Program-made: the position numbers and the translations under genes
Notes under the pieces: model-generated
Database searches by the model: none
What the model was told of the DNA's origin: nothing
The model's input: only the letters and a program-made list of their open reading frames with translations
Shown here: positions 22,804-32,574 of the stretch, in pieces
Layout: every line of letters starts with the position of its first letter
How positions within the stretch are numbered: the stretch's first letter is position 1
Assembly: GCA_943704525.1 (NCBI GenBank)
Contig: CALSCQ010000517.1
Coordinates: 1-34,200 of the forward strand
Reading direction: 5' to 3'
DNA length: 34,200 nucleotides
DNA from: Pigoraptor vietnamica
Taxonomy: Eukaryota > Opisthokonta > Filasterea

Positions 22804-25800
22804 GTGCTTGTGTATATATGTGTGTAGCATCGTGTGATACACGCCATTGGCCGGGAAGCTCGGCGCAATTGAGTGTGTACGCAGTCTTCTGCAATGCTAT
22901 GCTGGCGCGGTTTTTTTTTTTTTTTTTTTTCCCTTGGCCTCATTCCCGTTGTGACGCATGTTCTACCGTCTTCTGCGACTGCGAATGGATGCGATCTTCG
23001 CGTCCGACAGGCACTGCGGTGAGTGATGTGTGTTCGTTGTTCGGTTCATCATGCTATTGTCGTGAGCACATCACCGACATGAGAAGCCCTTGTTGATCGA
23101 GCCCTGATGTTGCGTGTCCTGCGATGTGACGCGCAGGGTGCCGGTGGGCTCCTCGTGAACCACAACGGCCGCGCCGAGCAGCTTGTCGTCGACATTGTGG
23201 GCTGTCTCGTCGACAGCAACGAGTGTCACGTGTTTGGGGACGCCGACGGCTACTCGGGCAACGCGGGGAGGTGCGTAGCGTGAAGAAGCTGTCCTTGTAG
23301 CTTCCCCTGTTGCACTCTGTGCATTCGTTTGTCTCTGCTCCAGTGGTGTTCTCACTTTTCGGTTGAACTGCTCTCACTTTGAAAACGGTGTCTCAAATTT
23401 CGCCACATGCTCCCCTTTCGCAGCGGGGGAATCCTCATCAACTACAACAGCTTCGGCGGAGGCAGCGTCCACACGTGCCTCAACTCGACCTTCCACAGAA
23501 ACTTTGGGGAATTGGGCGGCGTCGGCGGGTACCTAAGCGCCAACGGTGAGCACACATGGGCGTCTCCACACAAGAACGTGCCCATACCCTTCCCTTGAGA
23601 ACAGACGCCAGCCTGGGCACAACACGACGACGAGTGGTTATCATGTAAGTGACCGTGCCCGTCTTTGTCGCAGGCGGAAGCGGTGCGCTGGGTTTCTACT
23701 ACATCAGCAGCCAGAGTCTCGGCAACCAGCACATTGTCCTCAACACGACGTTCGATGGGAACACCGGCGTCGTGCGGGGCACGAAGCTGTGCGCGGGCGC
23801 GGGCGGCCTCTCGATATTCTTCTACCTGCGACCGTACGGTGAGGGGAACAGCCTCCTGCTGCGCAACTGCCGCTTCCATGCGAACATCGGGCGTAACGAG
23901 GCGCTGTCGAGCAATGGCATGGCGAGCGCTGTTGCGATTGCTTCGTACGGCGCGCCGGTGTCGAACGGGACATTCGTCATTACCGAGACGAAATTCGTCG
24001 GAAATTTCGTTTCGGGGCGCAACAACGACTACGAGGGAACCGTCGCGATGCTCATATTCTCCGGCGGAAACAACAACCGCATGTTCCTCACCGACAACAC
24101 GCACGAGGACAATGCCTCGGGGAGTGGCGGCGGTGGGGCGACTCTCGTGACAAAGTACGGCGACGGGAACGCCTTTGAGCTGCTGCGGGAGTCGTTCGCA
24201 CGGAACAGCGCCGGCGGAAGTGGGGGTGCCATTGTGGTGAGCCCGTTTTTCATGGTGCGCGCGACAGACTGCACGTACGAAAACAACACGGCCAGCAACG
24301 ACGGCGGGGCGGCGGTGCTCTCAAGCCCGAACGCGACGTTTTCGAACTGCGTGTTTGCTGGCAACCGGGTGAGGCTCATCACTGCATCTTGAATTGCAAG
24401 TTCTGCGTCCTCTCTCCCCAAGTGTCTTGCTTGCGGTGGTGTCCCTTTGTGACCGATTCACTCACCCCGCTGTCGGCCATTCCACTTTTTCGACTCTGCA
24501 GGCGCGCGTTTCGGGCGGCGCGCTGTCTCTGGCGCCCATGTCGCTCACGCAGGTCCACGGCTGCACATTCGCGCGCAACACTGCGTCCACAGGGGGTGCC
24601 ATTTCGGCGTCGAAGGAATCGGTGCTTATGGGCTATCGCAACGCGTTCACGATGAACAAGGCTTCGAGTGCGAGCGAGGTGTTCTTCGGCGGTTCGTCCA
24701 TGGCCGGTCTCACGTACTCGGTCTTCGAGGCCGTTGGGTCGACAAGTGTCATATTTGCAGGAGGCGGCGCGGCCCTTGCGACCGTGTCGTACATGTCGAG
24801 CGGGAACCAGATGCTCTGCCCGCGCGGGTTTGAATTTGTGGCGACGGACGAGGGGAACATTGTCGGCTGCAGCGAGTGCCCGCCTGGTGCGTGTGTGATC
24901 GCGTGCGTGCTGTCCGTTGCTTCTTGGTCCTCAACGCCTCCTCGATGTAGTCCTCCGCTTCCCTCATTTCACAAATGAGAAAGTGACATAGCTAATGTAG
25001 CTGTGCTGTGCTTCGCGCAGGCACGTACCTGCTGACCGGCGGCACGAACCGCAACCTCGCCAAGTGCAAGTCGTGCGGGAGCCTTGTCGGCAGCGACTGC
25101 TCTGCGGGCGGCGCAGACCCTCGCACCACAAGCGGCTTCTGGGCGGACATTTCGGGCACAGAAGACCCCACGCTCGAGTTTGTGCAATGTCCGCACGGGT
25201 ACTGTTGCCACGACGAAGAGGAAGGGTGCGAGCTGCAGTACTGCGTCACTGGAAGGACGGGTCGCCTGTGTGGGTCGTGTCTGGACGGGAGGGCGGAGGT
25301 GCTCGGGTCGACCGTCTGTCAAGGTGGGGTCATCAATGGAGTGCAAAGTTATGCCGTTTCAATCCCATCCGCTCTTCGTGCAACTCCAGTCCATTAATGC
25401 CGTTAAGGGACAAAAACACTCGTACACATGCCATACACACTCACACACATACACGCACAAATGCCTGCATTGCGCGCACACCCACACACGCACACCCACA
25501 CGCACACCCAAGGACATGGGTCACTAATTGGCACGCTTGCCTCTCGTTTGCTGTCGCTCGCCCGCAGAGAACGGCCACTGCGACGACGCGGCGTGGTTCC
25601 TTCCCCTCGTGATTTTCCTCGTGCTCGTGTATTCGATCGTGCTCCTGCGACACCCGCACGGCCACTCGTCGCCGTTCAAGATCATCGTCCTCCACTTCCA
25701 GGCAAGCGGCTGCGCGTGGTTCTGTATGCTTGGCGGAGGTGTCACGCGGTATATCCACAGTCGTGTGTTCGGCCGAGTGCTTGCGTTGTCTATGTGCATG

Positions 25801-27436
25801 TGCGTGAGCAGTTTGTACACATATACTGACTCCATGTCATTAACCCCTCTTTCATGTTCGTAGCTGGTCCCGCTCGTCACAAGTTACGTCGGATTCGCGG
25901 CGGACGTCGGCATCGTTACAACGGTCGACAACGTCTTCAGTCTCTCCCTCGAGCTGTTTGGAGTCCACAACGGCATTTGCATCGTGAAGAACATGACGGC
26001 GCAGGAAAAGATCGCCACGGGCGTCATACTCCCCCTCTTCCTTCTCGCCGAGCTCTGCCTCTGTCGCCTCGCACTTCTTGCGTATCGCCGGTTCCGCGAA
26101 GAGTCGTCGACGACGCGCTCGGGAATCGTTCGCGTCAAGAAGGGGTCGGCGTCGTTCGCGTCCGCCGTGACGACGGTCGTGCTCATATCGTACGACACGT
26201 GTCTCAAGACCATCTTCAACCTCCTCAGCTGCGTCGAAATTGGCGGAAAGAAGTATCTCTTCCGCGCGGCCGACAGCGCGCAGTGCTATGCCGGTTGGCA
26301 GGTCGCCCTCTTCTTCGGCCTCGCGCTCGTGCTCGCGATCCCCGCTTGCATCGTCTTCTTACAGCGCCGTTACTCGCGGCAAGTCGCGCGGGGCGATACA
26401 GTGTCCCCGGCGTTGTGCCAGCTCGTCCACGTGACCGAGGCGGCGTACTCGAAGCGGTGGCGTCACTGGGAGGCCGTGCTGCTCTACTGGAGGTGGGTGT
26501 GTCTACATTGTCCGTACACACGCGTCCGGGCGCGCCGCTGGCCTGATGCGCACTCGAGGGCTGTCCTGTTTATTGACAAATGTGTTTGTATTTTGCAGAG
26601 TGGGGCTGGTGTTCTTCGACGTGTTCATCCCCAACCGACTCTGGCGGTCGATGGCCGTGTGCATGGGCCTCCTGCTGCTCTTCGCCGTCAACATCGCGCT
26701 ACACCCGTTCGGCTCGGCCGAGGGCCACCATCTCGAGTGCGCGTCGCTCGCCATTCTCGTCGTCATGTCCGTCCTCAACGTCCGGACGGGCCTTCTGGAC
26801 AACCTCGGCATCTCGGCACGTTCCGAACTCCAGCTGGGTACGACGCACGTCTACGACTTTATCGAGCTCGCCCTGCTCGTCCTCCCCGTCGCCTACATTA
26901 CCTACAAGGCCATCGAGTACATCTACCACGTCGTCAAGTCGACACAGAAGCGCAAATCGCTGCGGATATGGCCGACGTACTACCAGTCGGGCGCGAGCCT
27001 CGGCGCAAGCCACCTCGCAAAGTCAATGATGCTCGGGATGGACGAGTCGGCCGTCGGCTTCATGCTCACGCCCGACATGCACGGATACAACCCCCGCCGC
27101 AGCAGCACGCAGGCCCCATCCCTCGCCCCCATCGAGGACATTGACGTCGAGCCCGAGTCTGAGCGCGCGATCGATAAGCTCACGGACGCCGCCCCTTCGC
27201 CGTCGCCTTCTGTCGGTGACAAGCGCGCGGTGGAAGGCGTGGCCGAGTGCAGTGCGGTCAGTCCCATGAACGCGAACGACAGCATGAGTCCATTCGGTGG
27301 CGTTGGTGAGGTTGCGGTGGTGCCCAAGCGTGGGGCGACGCGAGAAGAGCCATCGCTGCCGTCCTCGCCAGACGGGCAATCGGAGCGATCGGAAGACGCA
27401 GTGCCGGCGACGAACTCCACGCACGTGGACGAGTGA
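21605..27436 (+). CDS. Tandem copy B: paralogue of the Pmp-like beta-helix membrane protein
   Basis: Eleven exons: 21605-22554, 22638-22666, 23011-23018 (8 bases), 23137-23270, 23424-23545, 23674-24368, 24502-24886, 25021-25323, 25568-25701, 25864-26492 and 26599-27436, giving 1408 residues. Exons 2-10 have exactly the same lengths and phases as copy A. I chose the ATG at 21605 because it gives a compact signal peptide (MAVYIFLSLSALFACASSA); an in-frame ATG at 21551 adds 18 residues. The domain order matches copy A: GGA/FxxN beta-helix repeats to ~residue 774, Cys-rich module in exon 8, then about nine membrane segments (IATGVILPLFLLAELCLC; FASAVTTVVLISYDTC). The C-terminal tail is shorter and lacks the His tract. 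Exons 1 and 8 are almost identical to copy A while others are clearly diverged. The intron after exon 9 uses a GC donor. Function unknown; surface adhesion, sensing or transport are possible. Confidence 0.88.
22698..22751. repeat. (TG)27 microsatellite in copy B intron 2
   Basis: Pure TG dinucleotides, followed by interrupted repeats to about 22825. The same intron also carries a T run near 22911-22930. Confidence 0.95.
23011..23018 (+). other. 8-base microexon of copy B
   Basis: GCACTGCG between GACAG and GTGAGTGA, identical to the copy A microexon. It is required by the phase 1 to phase 0 transition between the flanking exons. The surrounding introns share no evident similarity with copy A. 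Confidence 0.85.
25702..25863 (+). other. GC-AG intron in copy B
   Basis: The exon 9 boundary CAG|GCAAGC replaces the CAG|GTATGC seen at the same place in copy A. Use of the GC keeps exon 9 at 134 bases, as in copy A, and the downstream exon (CTGGTCCCGCTCGTC) in frame after TTCGTAG. CAG|GCAAG is the known consensus of minor GC donors. Confidence 0.75.
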
Positions 27437-27798
27437 TAGCAAAGCAGGTCACCTGTGCTTTGTTGAAGTTGCACGTCTTCAATCAAGGGCGGCTCAGTGT
27501 GAGGGCCGTCCGCGCTGTTTCAATGAACCGCAATCCCTTTGAAGAAACTGACGTTCCCTTGAGACACGCGATCGATAGATGTGCAAGCCCAGTGTGCACG
27601 TCCATGCGAATGGAGACTGCGTTCCGCCGGCATTGAAAGCAGGCGCCGGCGTGGAGAGAGATCTTGCTCGCATGGGCGAAGACAAACAATGACTGTTGTA
27701 ACAAATTGACTGTCCTCTTATCAGAGCGTTTCTTCCAAATTGGAAACGTGGCTGGATTGCCAAAAAAGGCATTTTGGGTGTGCCTTTTGCCTAAAAGT
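27437..27798. other. Intergenic region between copy B and the tRNA gene
   Basis: About 360 bases less GC-rich than the coding sequence. It presumably holds the copy B 3' untranslated region. I see no supported ORF, repeat or further RNA gene. Confidence 0.4.
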
Positions 27799-27871
27799 GC
27801 CCCTATTGCATAGTGGTTATTGCGTCTGTCTTGTAAACAGAAGATCCAGAGTTCGAATCTCTGTGGGGGCA
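27799..27871 (+). tRNA. tRNA-Thr (anticodon UGU)
   Basis: Seventy-three bases fold as a full cloverleaf. The acceptor GCCCCTA pairs with TGGGGGC (with G-T and A-T pairs at its base), followed by discriminator A. The anticodon stem TCTGT/ACAGA encloses loop CTTGTAA with anticodon TGT. The T arm is CAGAG-TTCGAAT-CTCTG. Internal box A (TTGCATAGTGG) and box B (GTTCGAATC) are present, and a T run starts three bases after the gene as a pol III terminator. There is no intron and CCA is not encoded, as expected for a eukaryotic nuclear tRNA. Confidence 0.95.
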
Positions 27872-28158
27872 TACTTTTTCCTACTTTTTCTTCTTTTTGT
27901 GGCGACGTGTCCCATTGTCACGTGCGGGTTGGCCAGATTGGCGCGCTAATTGCGACGGTCGCAATCCGCACTCAAAGTCACTCCATCTTTTGCGCTTTGC
28001 GCACATCGCCAGCAGTCCGCCTCTCTTTCGCAAACTTCCTGTCTGCTTTTGTTGCGTTCAGGCTGTGCCGGCTGCGCACTTAGCCTTGTAGTTGATCCCC
28101 CTTTGCGACCAACTCGACGCGCACGCAGCCGCGACCGCGAGGCACTGAGACAATCGCA

Positions 28159-29214
28159 ATGGCGGCACCTGCACCCTCCCCGCGGCCCAAGCAGCCGCAG
28201 TCGTGGCTCGACTGGGGCATGACGACGTACCGCTTCACGCGGCAGTATGTCAGCGAGCGCTTTGGACGGGGGTCGAAGACGGTGGATCTCGGTGTGGATG
28301 CGCGTCTCACGTGGCTGAACGACACGTCCACGCGGCTTAGCGAGATGCGCAAGCTCGTCGCACAGCTGCAGGGGAATCTCGCCGCACTCGTGGGCACGGA
28401 AACAGCGCTCGGCATCTGCATGCACGACCTCGGTATGCGCTCTCCCGGCCTGGAAGAGGACTTCACACGCAACGCCGATGTGCAGCGGCGCCTCTCCCGC
28501 GCGTCGCAGTTGGCCATCATCGCCATGGCTGGCACTGCGGAAAACCTCGCGACGCTCACGGATAAGGCCGTCGCCGATTGCATGTCGACCGTGCACAATT
28601 ACGAGGCTGCTCGCACGCTCTACGACGCCGCCCGCGTGGATCTCGAGCGGCTGGAGCTCCCCGAGGGGTCCACGGCGACTCCCGACGAGAAGCTGGAGGC
28701 CGCCCGCAAGGAATTCGCGGACAGGTACGCCGAGTTTGAGCAGCTGCGCCAGGACGTGCACGTCAAGCTGTCGCTGTTGGATGCGCACAAGAATGCCGTG
28801 CTGCGGCGCACGCTGCCGGCCCTCCACGAAGCCATGCTTGCGTTTGTCACGGGCGACGTTGCCGCACTCGAGCGCATCGTCGCGCAGAAGCGGACGAGCG
28901 TCGGCGAGTGGCGGCCGGAAGACGTGGCTGCGTTGATGGCGGATCCCGAGGAGGACGACGGCGACGGCGCGCCTCAAGCGACGGAGGCACAGGGCGTGTC
29001 GGGAGCAGGCGGTGCAAGTGTGCAGGAGGGTCAGGCGGGTTCGCAGCCGCAGCCAAACGGCGATTTGTATCCAAAGCTGGACAGCGCAACAGCAGGCGAC
29101 AAAAAGAACGCAGCAAGCGACGGCGCTGCAACGAGCGGAACGACAGAGGCAGGCGCGGCCGCATCTACGAGCGACGCCGCTGGTCCCTCCACAGAAGCAG
29201 CGCCCCAACAATGA
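28159..29214 (+). CDS. Arfaptin-type BAR (AH) domain protein
   Basis: Single exon, 351 residues, ATG at 28159 in a CAATGG context. Residues ~15-245 form a long helical BAR/arfaptin-homology region. The stretch NYEAARTLYDAARVDLERLE and then FEQLRQDVHVKLSLLDAHKN parallels the arfaptin/ICA69 core (YDAYRLDLE; KLR-DV-IKL-FLEENK), and the following LPALHEAMLAFVTGD matches the last helix. Family members dimerise into a crescent that binds curved Golgi or endosomal membranes and small GTPases of the Arf/Rac/Arl group. Residues ~255-351 are an Ala/Gly/Thr/Gln-rich disordered tail. An amphipathic helix could lie at residues ~15-35 (WLDWGMTTYRFTRQYVSERF). The last 50 bases overlap the 3' end of the F-box gene on the other strand. 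It is the only intronless protein gene in the window. Confidence 0.82.
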   Translation: MAAPAPSPRPKQPQSWLDWGMTTYRFTRQYVSERFGRGSKTVDLGVDARLTWLNDTSTRLSEMRKLVAQLQGNLAALVGTETALGICMHDLGMRSPGLEEDFTRNADVQRRLSRASQLAIIAMAGTAENLATLTDKAVADCMSTVHNYEAARTLYDAARVDLERLELPEGSTATPDEKLEAARKEFADRYAEFEQLRQDVHVKLSLLDAHKNAVLRRTLPALHEAMLAFVTGDVAALERIVAQKRTSVGEWRPEDVAALMADPEEDDGDGAPQATEAQGVSGAGGASVQEGQAGSQPQPNGDLYPKLDSATAGDKKNAASDGAATSGTTEAGAAASTSDAAGPSTEAAPQQ

Positions 29215-31281
29215 TTGCAACCGCCGCGACCACAAAGGGCAGCGCGTAACGCAGCGCCGTCGCACGCGCCGCCGACGCAACCGCAGCGGCGGTCGCTTGG
29301 GACGGTGTGCCGCGTGCGCTTTGGCCATGCTTGGCGAGGTTGCCGGTCGAGGGGGAAGGGGAGATGGACGCGGGTGGGAGGCGACCCGACAGCGCGCGCT
29401 TGTTGAGGGCGGTCGACTTGAGTGAGGCCGCGGAGGGAACGCGGGTGGACAGGACGGAGGTGCCCGAGTACACGGAGCGCGAGTTGCCGAGAGTGAGGAA
29501 GAGGTCGCTTGCCCAGCGCGCGAAGGAGAGGGCGTCTGCGAGCGTGTTTTTGGACGGTTTAGCGCACGATTTTTTTTTTTTTTTTCTGCGACGTTATCGG
29601 TTGCGTGTTGTCTGCGCGTGCCATGTTTTTGCCGTGTGTTTCTCCACAGTGCATTGCGGCATTAAAGCACTAAACTATGAAGACTCTCTCACGTCAATCT
29701 CTATGTGTTGCATGCATACATGTGTGTGCGAGTGAGAGAGGACATGCAGTGTGTGTGCGAGTGAGAGAGGACATGCAGTGTGTGCGAGTGAGCGAGGACA
29801 TGCACTGTGTGCGAGTGAGCGAGGACATGCAGTGTGTGCGAGTGAGAGAGGACATGCAGTGTGTGTGCGAGTGAGAGAGGACATGCAGTGTGTGTGCGTG
29901 AGAGAGGACATGCAGTGTGTGTGCGAGTGAGAGAGGACAACCGATTTGAATCGTGGTGCTGTGAATGGGTACAGGGCGTGCGTGAGTGCAACCCACTGTT
30001 CAAGTGCGATTGGGTGAGACAATTCAGGGCGTGCGTGAGTGCAACCTACCGTTCATGTCCCCGTGCCCACGGCGGTACGCACTCCGCGCACCCCCGTCGC
30101 GCATGGCCTCCTCGAGCTCAACAATTCCATGGCCAATGCCGTACTCCTTCGTGTGGAAGACATACGCCTGCACCCAAAAGGCATTAGCACCGTGTCAATT
30201 ACAGCCACACACACAACACAACACGCACGCACAGGCACGCACGCACAATACGCACAAGCACAGGCAGCTGCCCTCCCACGCGCGCACATGCACACGCACG
30301 CGCACACACCGCAAACTTGATTCCCCGCAGCGCTTTCCGTCCAGAGGCCCTCTGTGCGCGAACCGACGCAAGCGCAGCCTCCAACGGCTCGGGAAGGCCG
30401 TGCGGCGACATCGTCCGGTCCATAATGAGGAGAACAAGGCGGGGCGCGCACGCCTGGCGACGAAACAAGGGCAGTAAGCTTCGACGAATGCTCGGTACGC
30501 ACTCGGGAAAAAAGTAGCGTACACGGCACGCAGTCCCGCGCTTAGAAATGAACACAACCACACGCACGAATGTGAGTGCCAACCCGTGCAAGCAGCCACG
30601 GAAGGCAAAAACGCGCGCGCGCCACACACCCCATCCCCCGTGCTCCTCAACAGGGACGCGTTGTCGCTGAATTCGATCGCAAAGCGGTGCATCTTGGCGA
30701 GGCGCTCGCACGCCGCGCGCACGTCGGCGTCCGTGTCGTCGTCCTCCACGCACACCGTCACGGCAAGGGGCGCGTTGACCCAGCCCAGCTCGCGTGAAAC
30801 GACGAGCGCTTTCCACCCACCCGCGCCCGCGGCATCTTCGGCGGTCCAGTGCCGCGCACGCGCGCACCGCCTCCACACCTGCGCATACGCAAGCGAAGAG
30901 AGGGACTGTCATCACTTGACAGAGGAAAACGGGCGTGAAATCGAGAGTCAAAGGACACTGACTCAGCGCGCTTTTCGACCAAAGCAACAGTGGCAGTGCA
31001 CAGGCGCACAAACCTCTTCGGCGTCGACGGCTTCCTTCCATGCCGTGCTCACGAGGGCGATGCGACACAGGCTGAAAAGAAAAGACATTAAGTGATTAAA
31101 ATGAATCAATCTCCAAGCAACAACAAGACAGCGACAAGCGTGCGCAGTAGGGCACACACGCACGCACAAACACGCACTCTGCCGGGTCCAGGAACGAGAG
31201 CACGCGCGTGACGAGGTCGCGTGGGAGAAGGCGCACAAAGTCGCGCGGGTCCATAAACGGAATGAACGCCGTCGGATCCAT
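29165..31281 (-). CDS. F-box protein with predicted C-terminal membrane anchor
   Basis: Six exons: 31281-31178, 31071-31014, 30878-30630, 30453-30310, 30167-30050 and 29535-29165, giving 347 residues with all phases closing. The F-box spans the first intron (LLPRDLVTRVLSFLDPADLC then RIALVSTAWKEAVDAEEVW), matching LP-ELL--ILSFL-P-DL---A-V-K-W. F-box proteins recruit substrates to SCF (Skp1-Cullin-F-box) ubiquitin ligases through Skp1. The middle (ALVVSRELGWVNAPLAVTVC; RLVLLIMDRTMSPHG; AYVFHTKEYGIGHGIVELEE) resembles no family I can name. The last exon ends with one hydrophobic segment (ALPFVVAAVAIIVGALLLW) followed by DQRRRS, a tail-anchor layout. The join of the last exon rests on a good GTAGGT donor, a CAG acceptor and matching phase. 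Without it the protein would stop shortly after 30050 and have no anchor. Confidence 0.65.
29728..29940. repeat. Minisatellite, ~7.5 copies of a 27-29 base unit
   Basis: The unit begins GCGAGTGAGAGAGGACATGC and ends AGTGTGT with or without an extra GT. Copies differ by single bases (GAGCGAGG versus GAGAGAGG; GCACTG versus GCAGTG). It lies in the last intron of the F-box gene. Confidence 0.95.
29972..30058. repeat. Tandem duplication that includes a splice donor
   Basis: The block CAGGGCGTGCGTGAGTGCAA with its continuation occurs at 29972 and again at 30025, 53 bases apart. Read on the minus strand, the second copy contains the F-box gene donor (GTAGGTTGC) and the first contains a look-alike donor (GTGGGTTGC). 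Confidence 0.85.
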
Positions 31282-32090
31282 GCTTGCCGGCAGCACAAAA
31301 ACACACACGCGCACGTGCAGGAGGGTGCGATTAAGATGTGTACGCACGTCCCCACGCGGATGCAATTGAGAAGACGTGCGGTGTGTGCGCGACAGGCGCC
31401 GTCGTTGGTGGAAACAGCCACAGTGACAGATGTTTCGAAGCGCAAAGAGAAAACGAGGCGGTGGTTTTTTTTTTTCCGCGCTCTGGGGCCTACGTAACAC
31501 TCGCGTTACTCATCGGAGTCCGTTTCAACGTGCGCACGCGCGCACTTTCCATTGATTGTCCCCACAAACGCGCGCTACATCGACACAGCCAACGGACGAA
31601 GAGGCACGACACGACGATAAACTCACGTGACATACACAGAGGACGGAAGAACAGGCCTGAAGAGGGCGACGCGCCCCTTGAACTCGCAACCGCACGCGCA
31701 CGCACGCGCAAACAACACGCAAGTTTCATGCAAACGACGAGACGACGAGACGACGAGTGAAGAGTGAAGAGCGAAAAAGAAAAACTTGGAACGAGAGATG
31801 AAGAAAAAATACACAGAGACGACAGCTGGGTGGGCGTTGTCCGAAGCCCTCGCAGAACGCCTCGCTCAGCGGCACGCAACAACAACACGCAGACGACGAA
31901 ACGCACGAGCGCACAAACGCACACGCACAAGCGCACGCGCACACGCACACACGGACACGCACACACGCCACGCAAACGCGCGACACGCAGCAAAAAAACA
32001 TACAAGGGATAAGCGACGATAAGCCATCGATCGGCCAGCGGCACTAGCCGATCGCCACAAACGCAATCGCTGCCGAGGTAACAACTGTGC
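31282..32090. other. Intergenic region between transportin 3' end and F-box gene start
   Basis: About 810 bases rich in A and in CA/CGCA repeats on the plus strand (about 31880-31980), with a T run near 31466. It should contain the transportin 3' untranslated region and the F-box gene promoter. Open frames here are low-complexity by-products of the repeats. I see no supported gene. Confidence 0.45.
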
Positions 32091-32539
32091 TCAGGGCATC
32101 ACGTCATAGCCCTGAAGGCGGCCCTTCAGTTCGGGCGGAAAGCGGGCGTAAAACTCCGCCCACGCTTGCGGCTCAAAGGAGCTCTTGAAGCCCCGGAGGA
32201 TCTGAGAGAAGGGACAACGGTAAGCAACAGACGATACCTCGAATCGCTGTCGCCAGCCCAAGCAGCAAACACCATCACAGGCGACATTGGCCCAACAACA
32301 GCCCAAACTACGGCGCACACACATCGCCCCCATGCTGCAAAACGGCGAGCGGCACAGTCCCACAAGACGCACCTTGTTCATCGACTCGCGAAGGTCCGGC
32401 GGCGGATGTTGCCACGACGCGACGGCATCGCAAAAGTAGATGAGGTTCTGCGCGCGAACGGAAGCGAAAAGGGTTAGCAAGCGGGATTGCTTGGGCACTC
32501 GAGGCGCGTGTGTGCGTTACATTGCATCGATTTGCTTGT

Positions 32540-32574
<35 letters not shown>

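Noticed and set aside
29728-29940. CRISPR-like regular repeat
   Set aside because: Direct head-to-tail units with no spacers, in a eukaryotic intron; a minisatellite.
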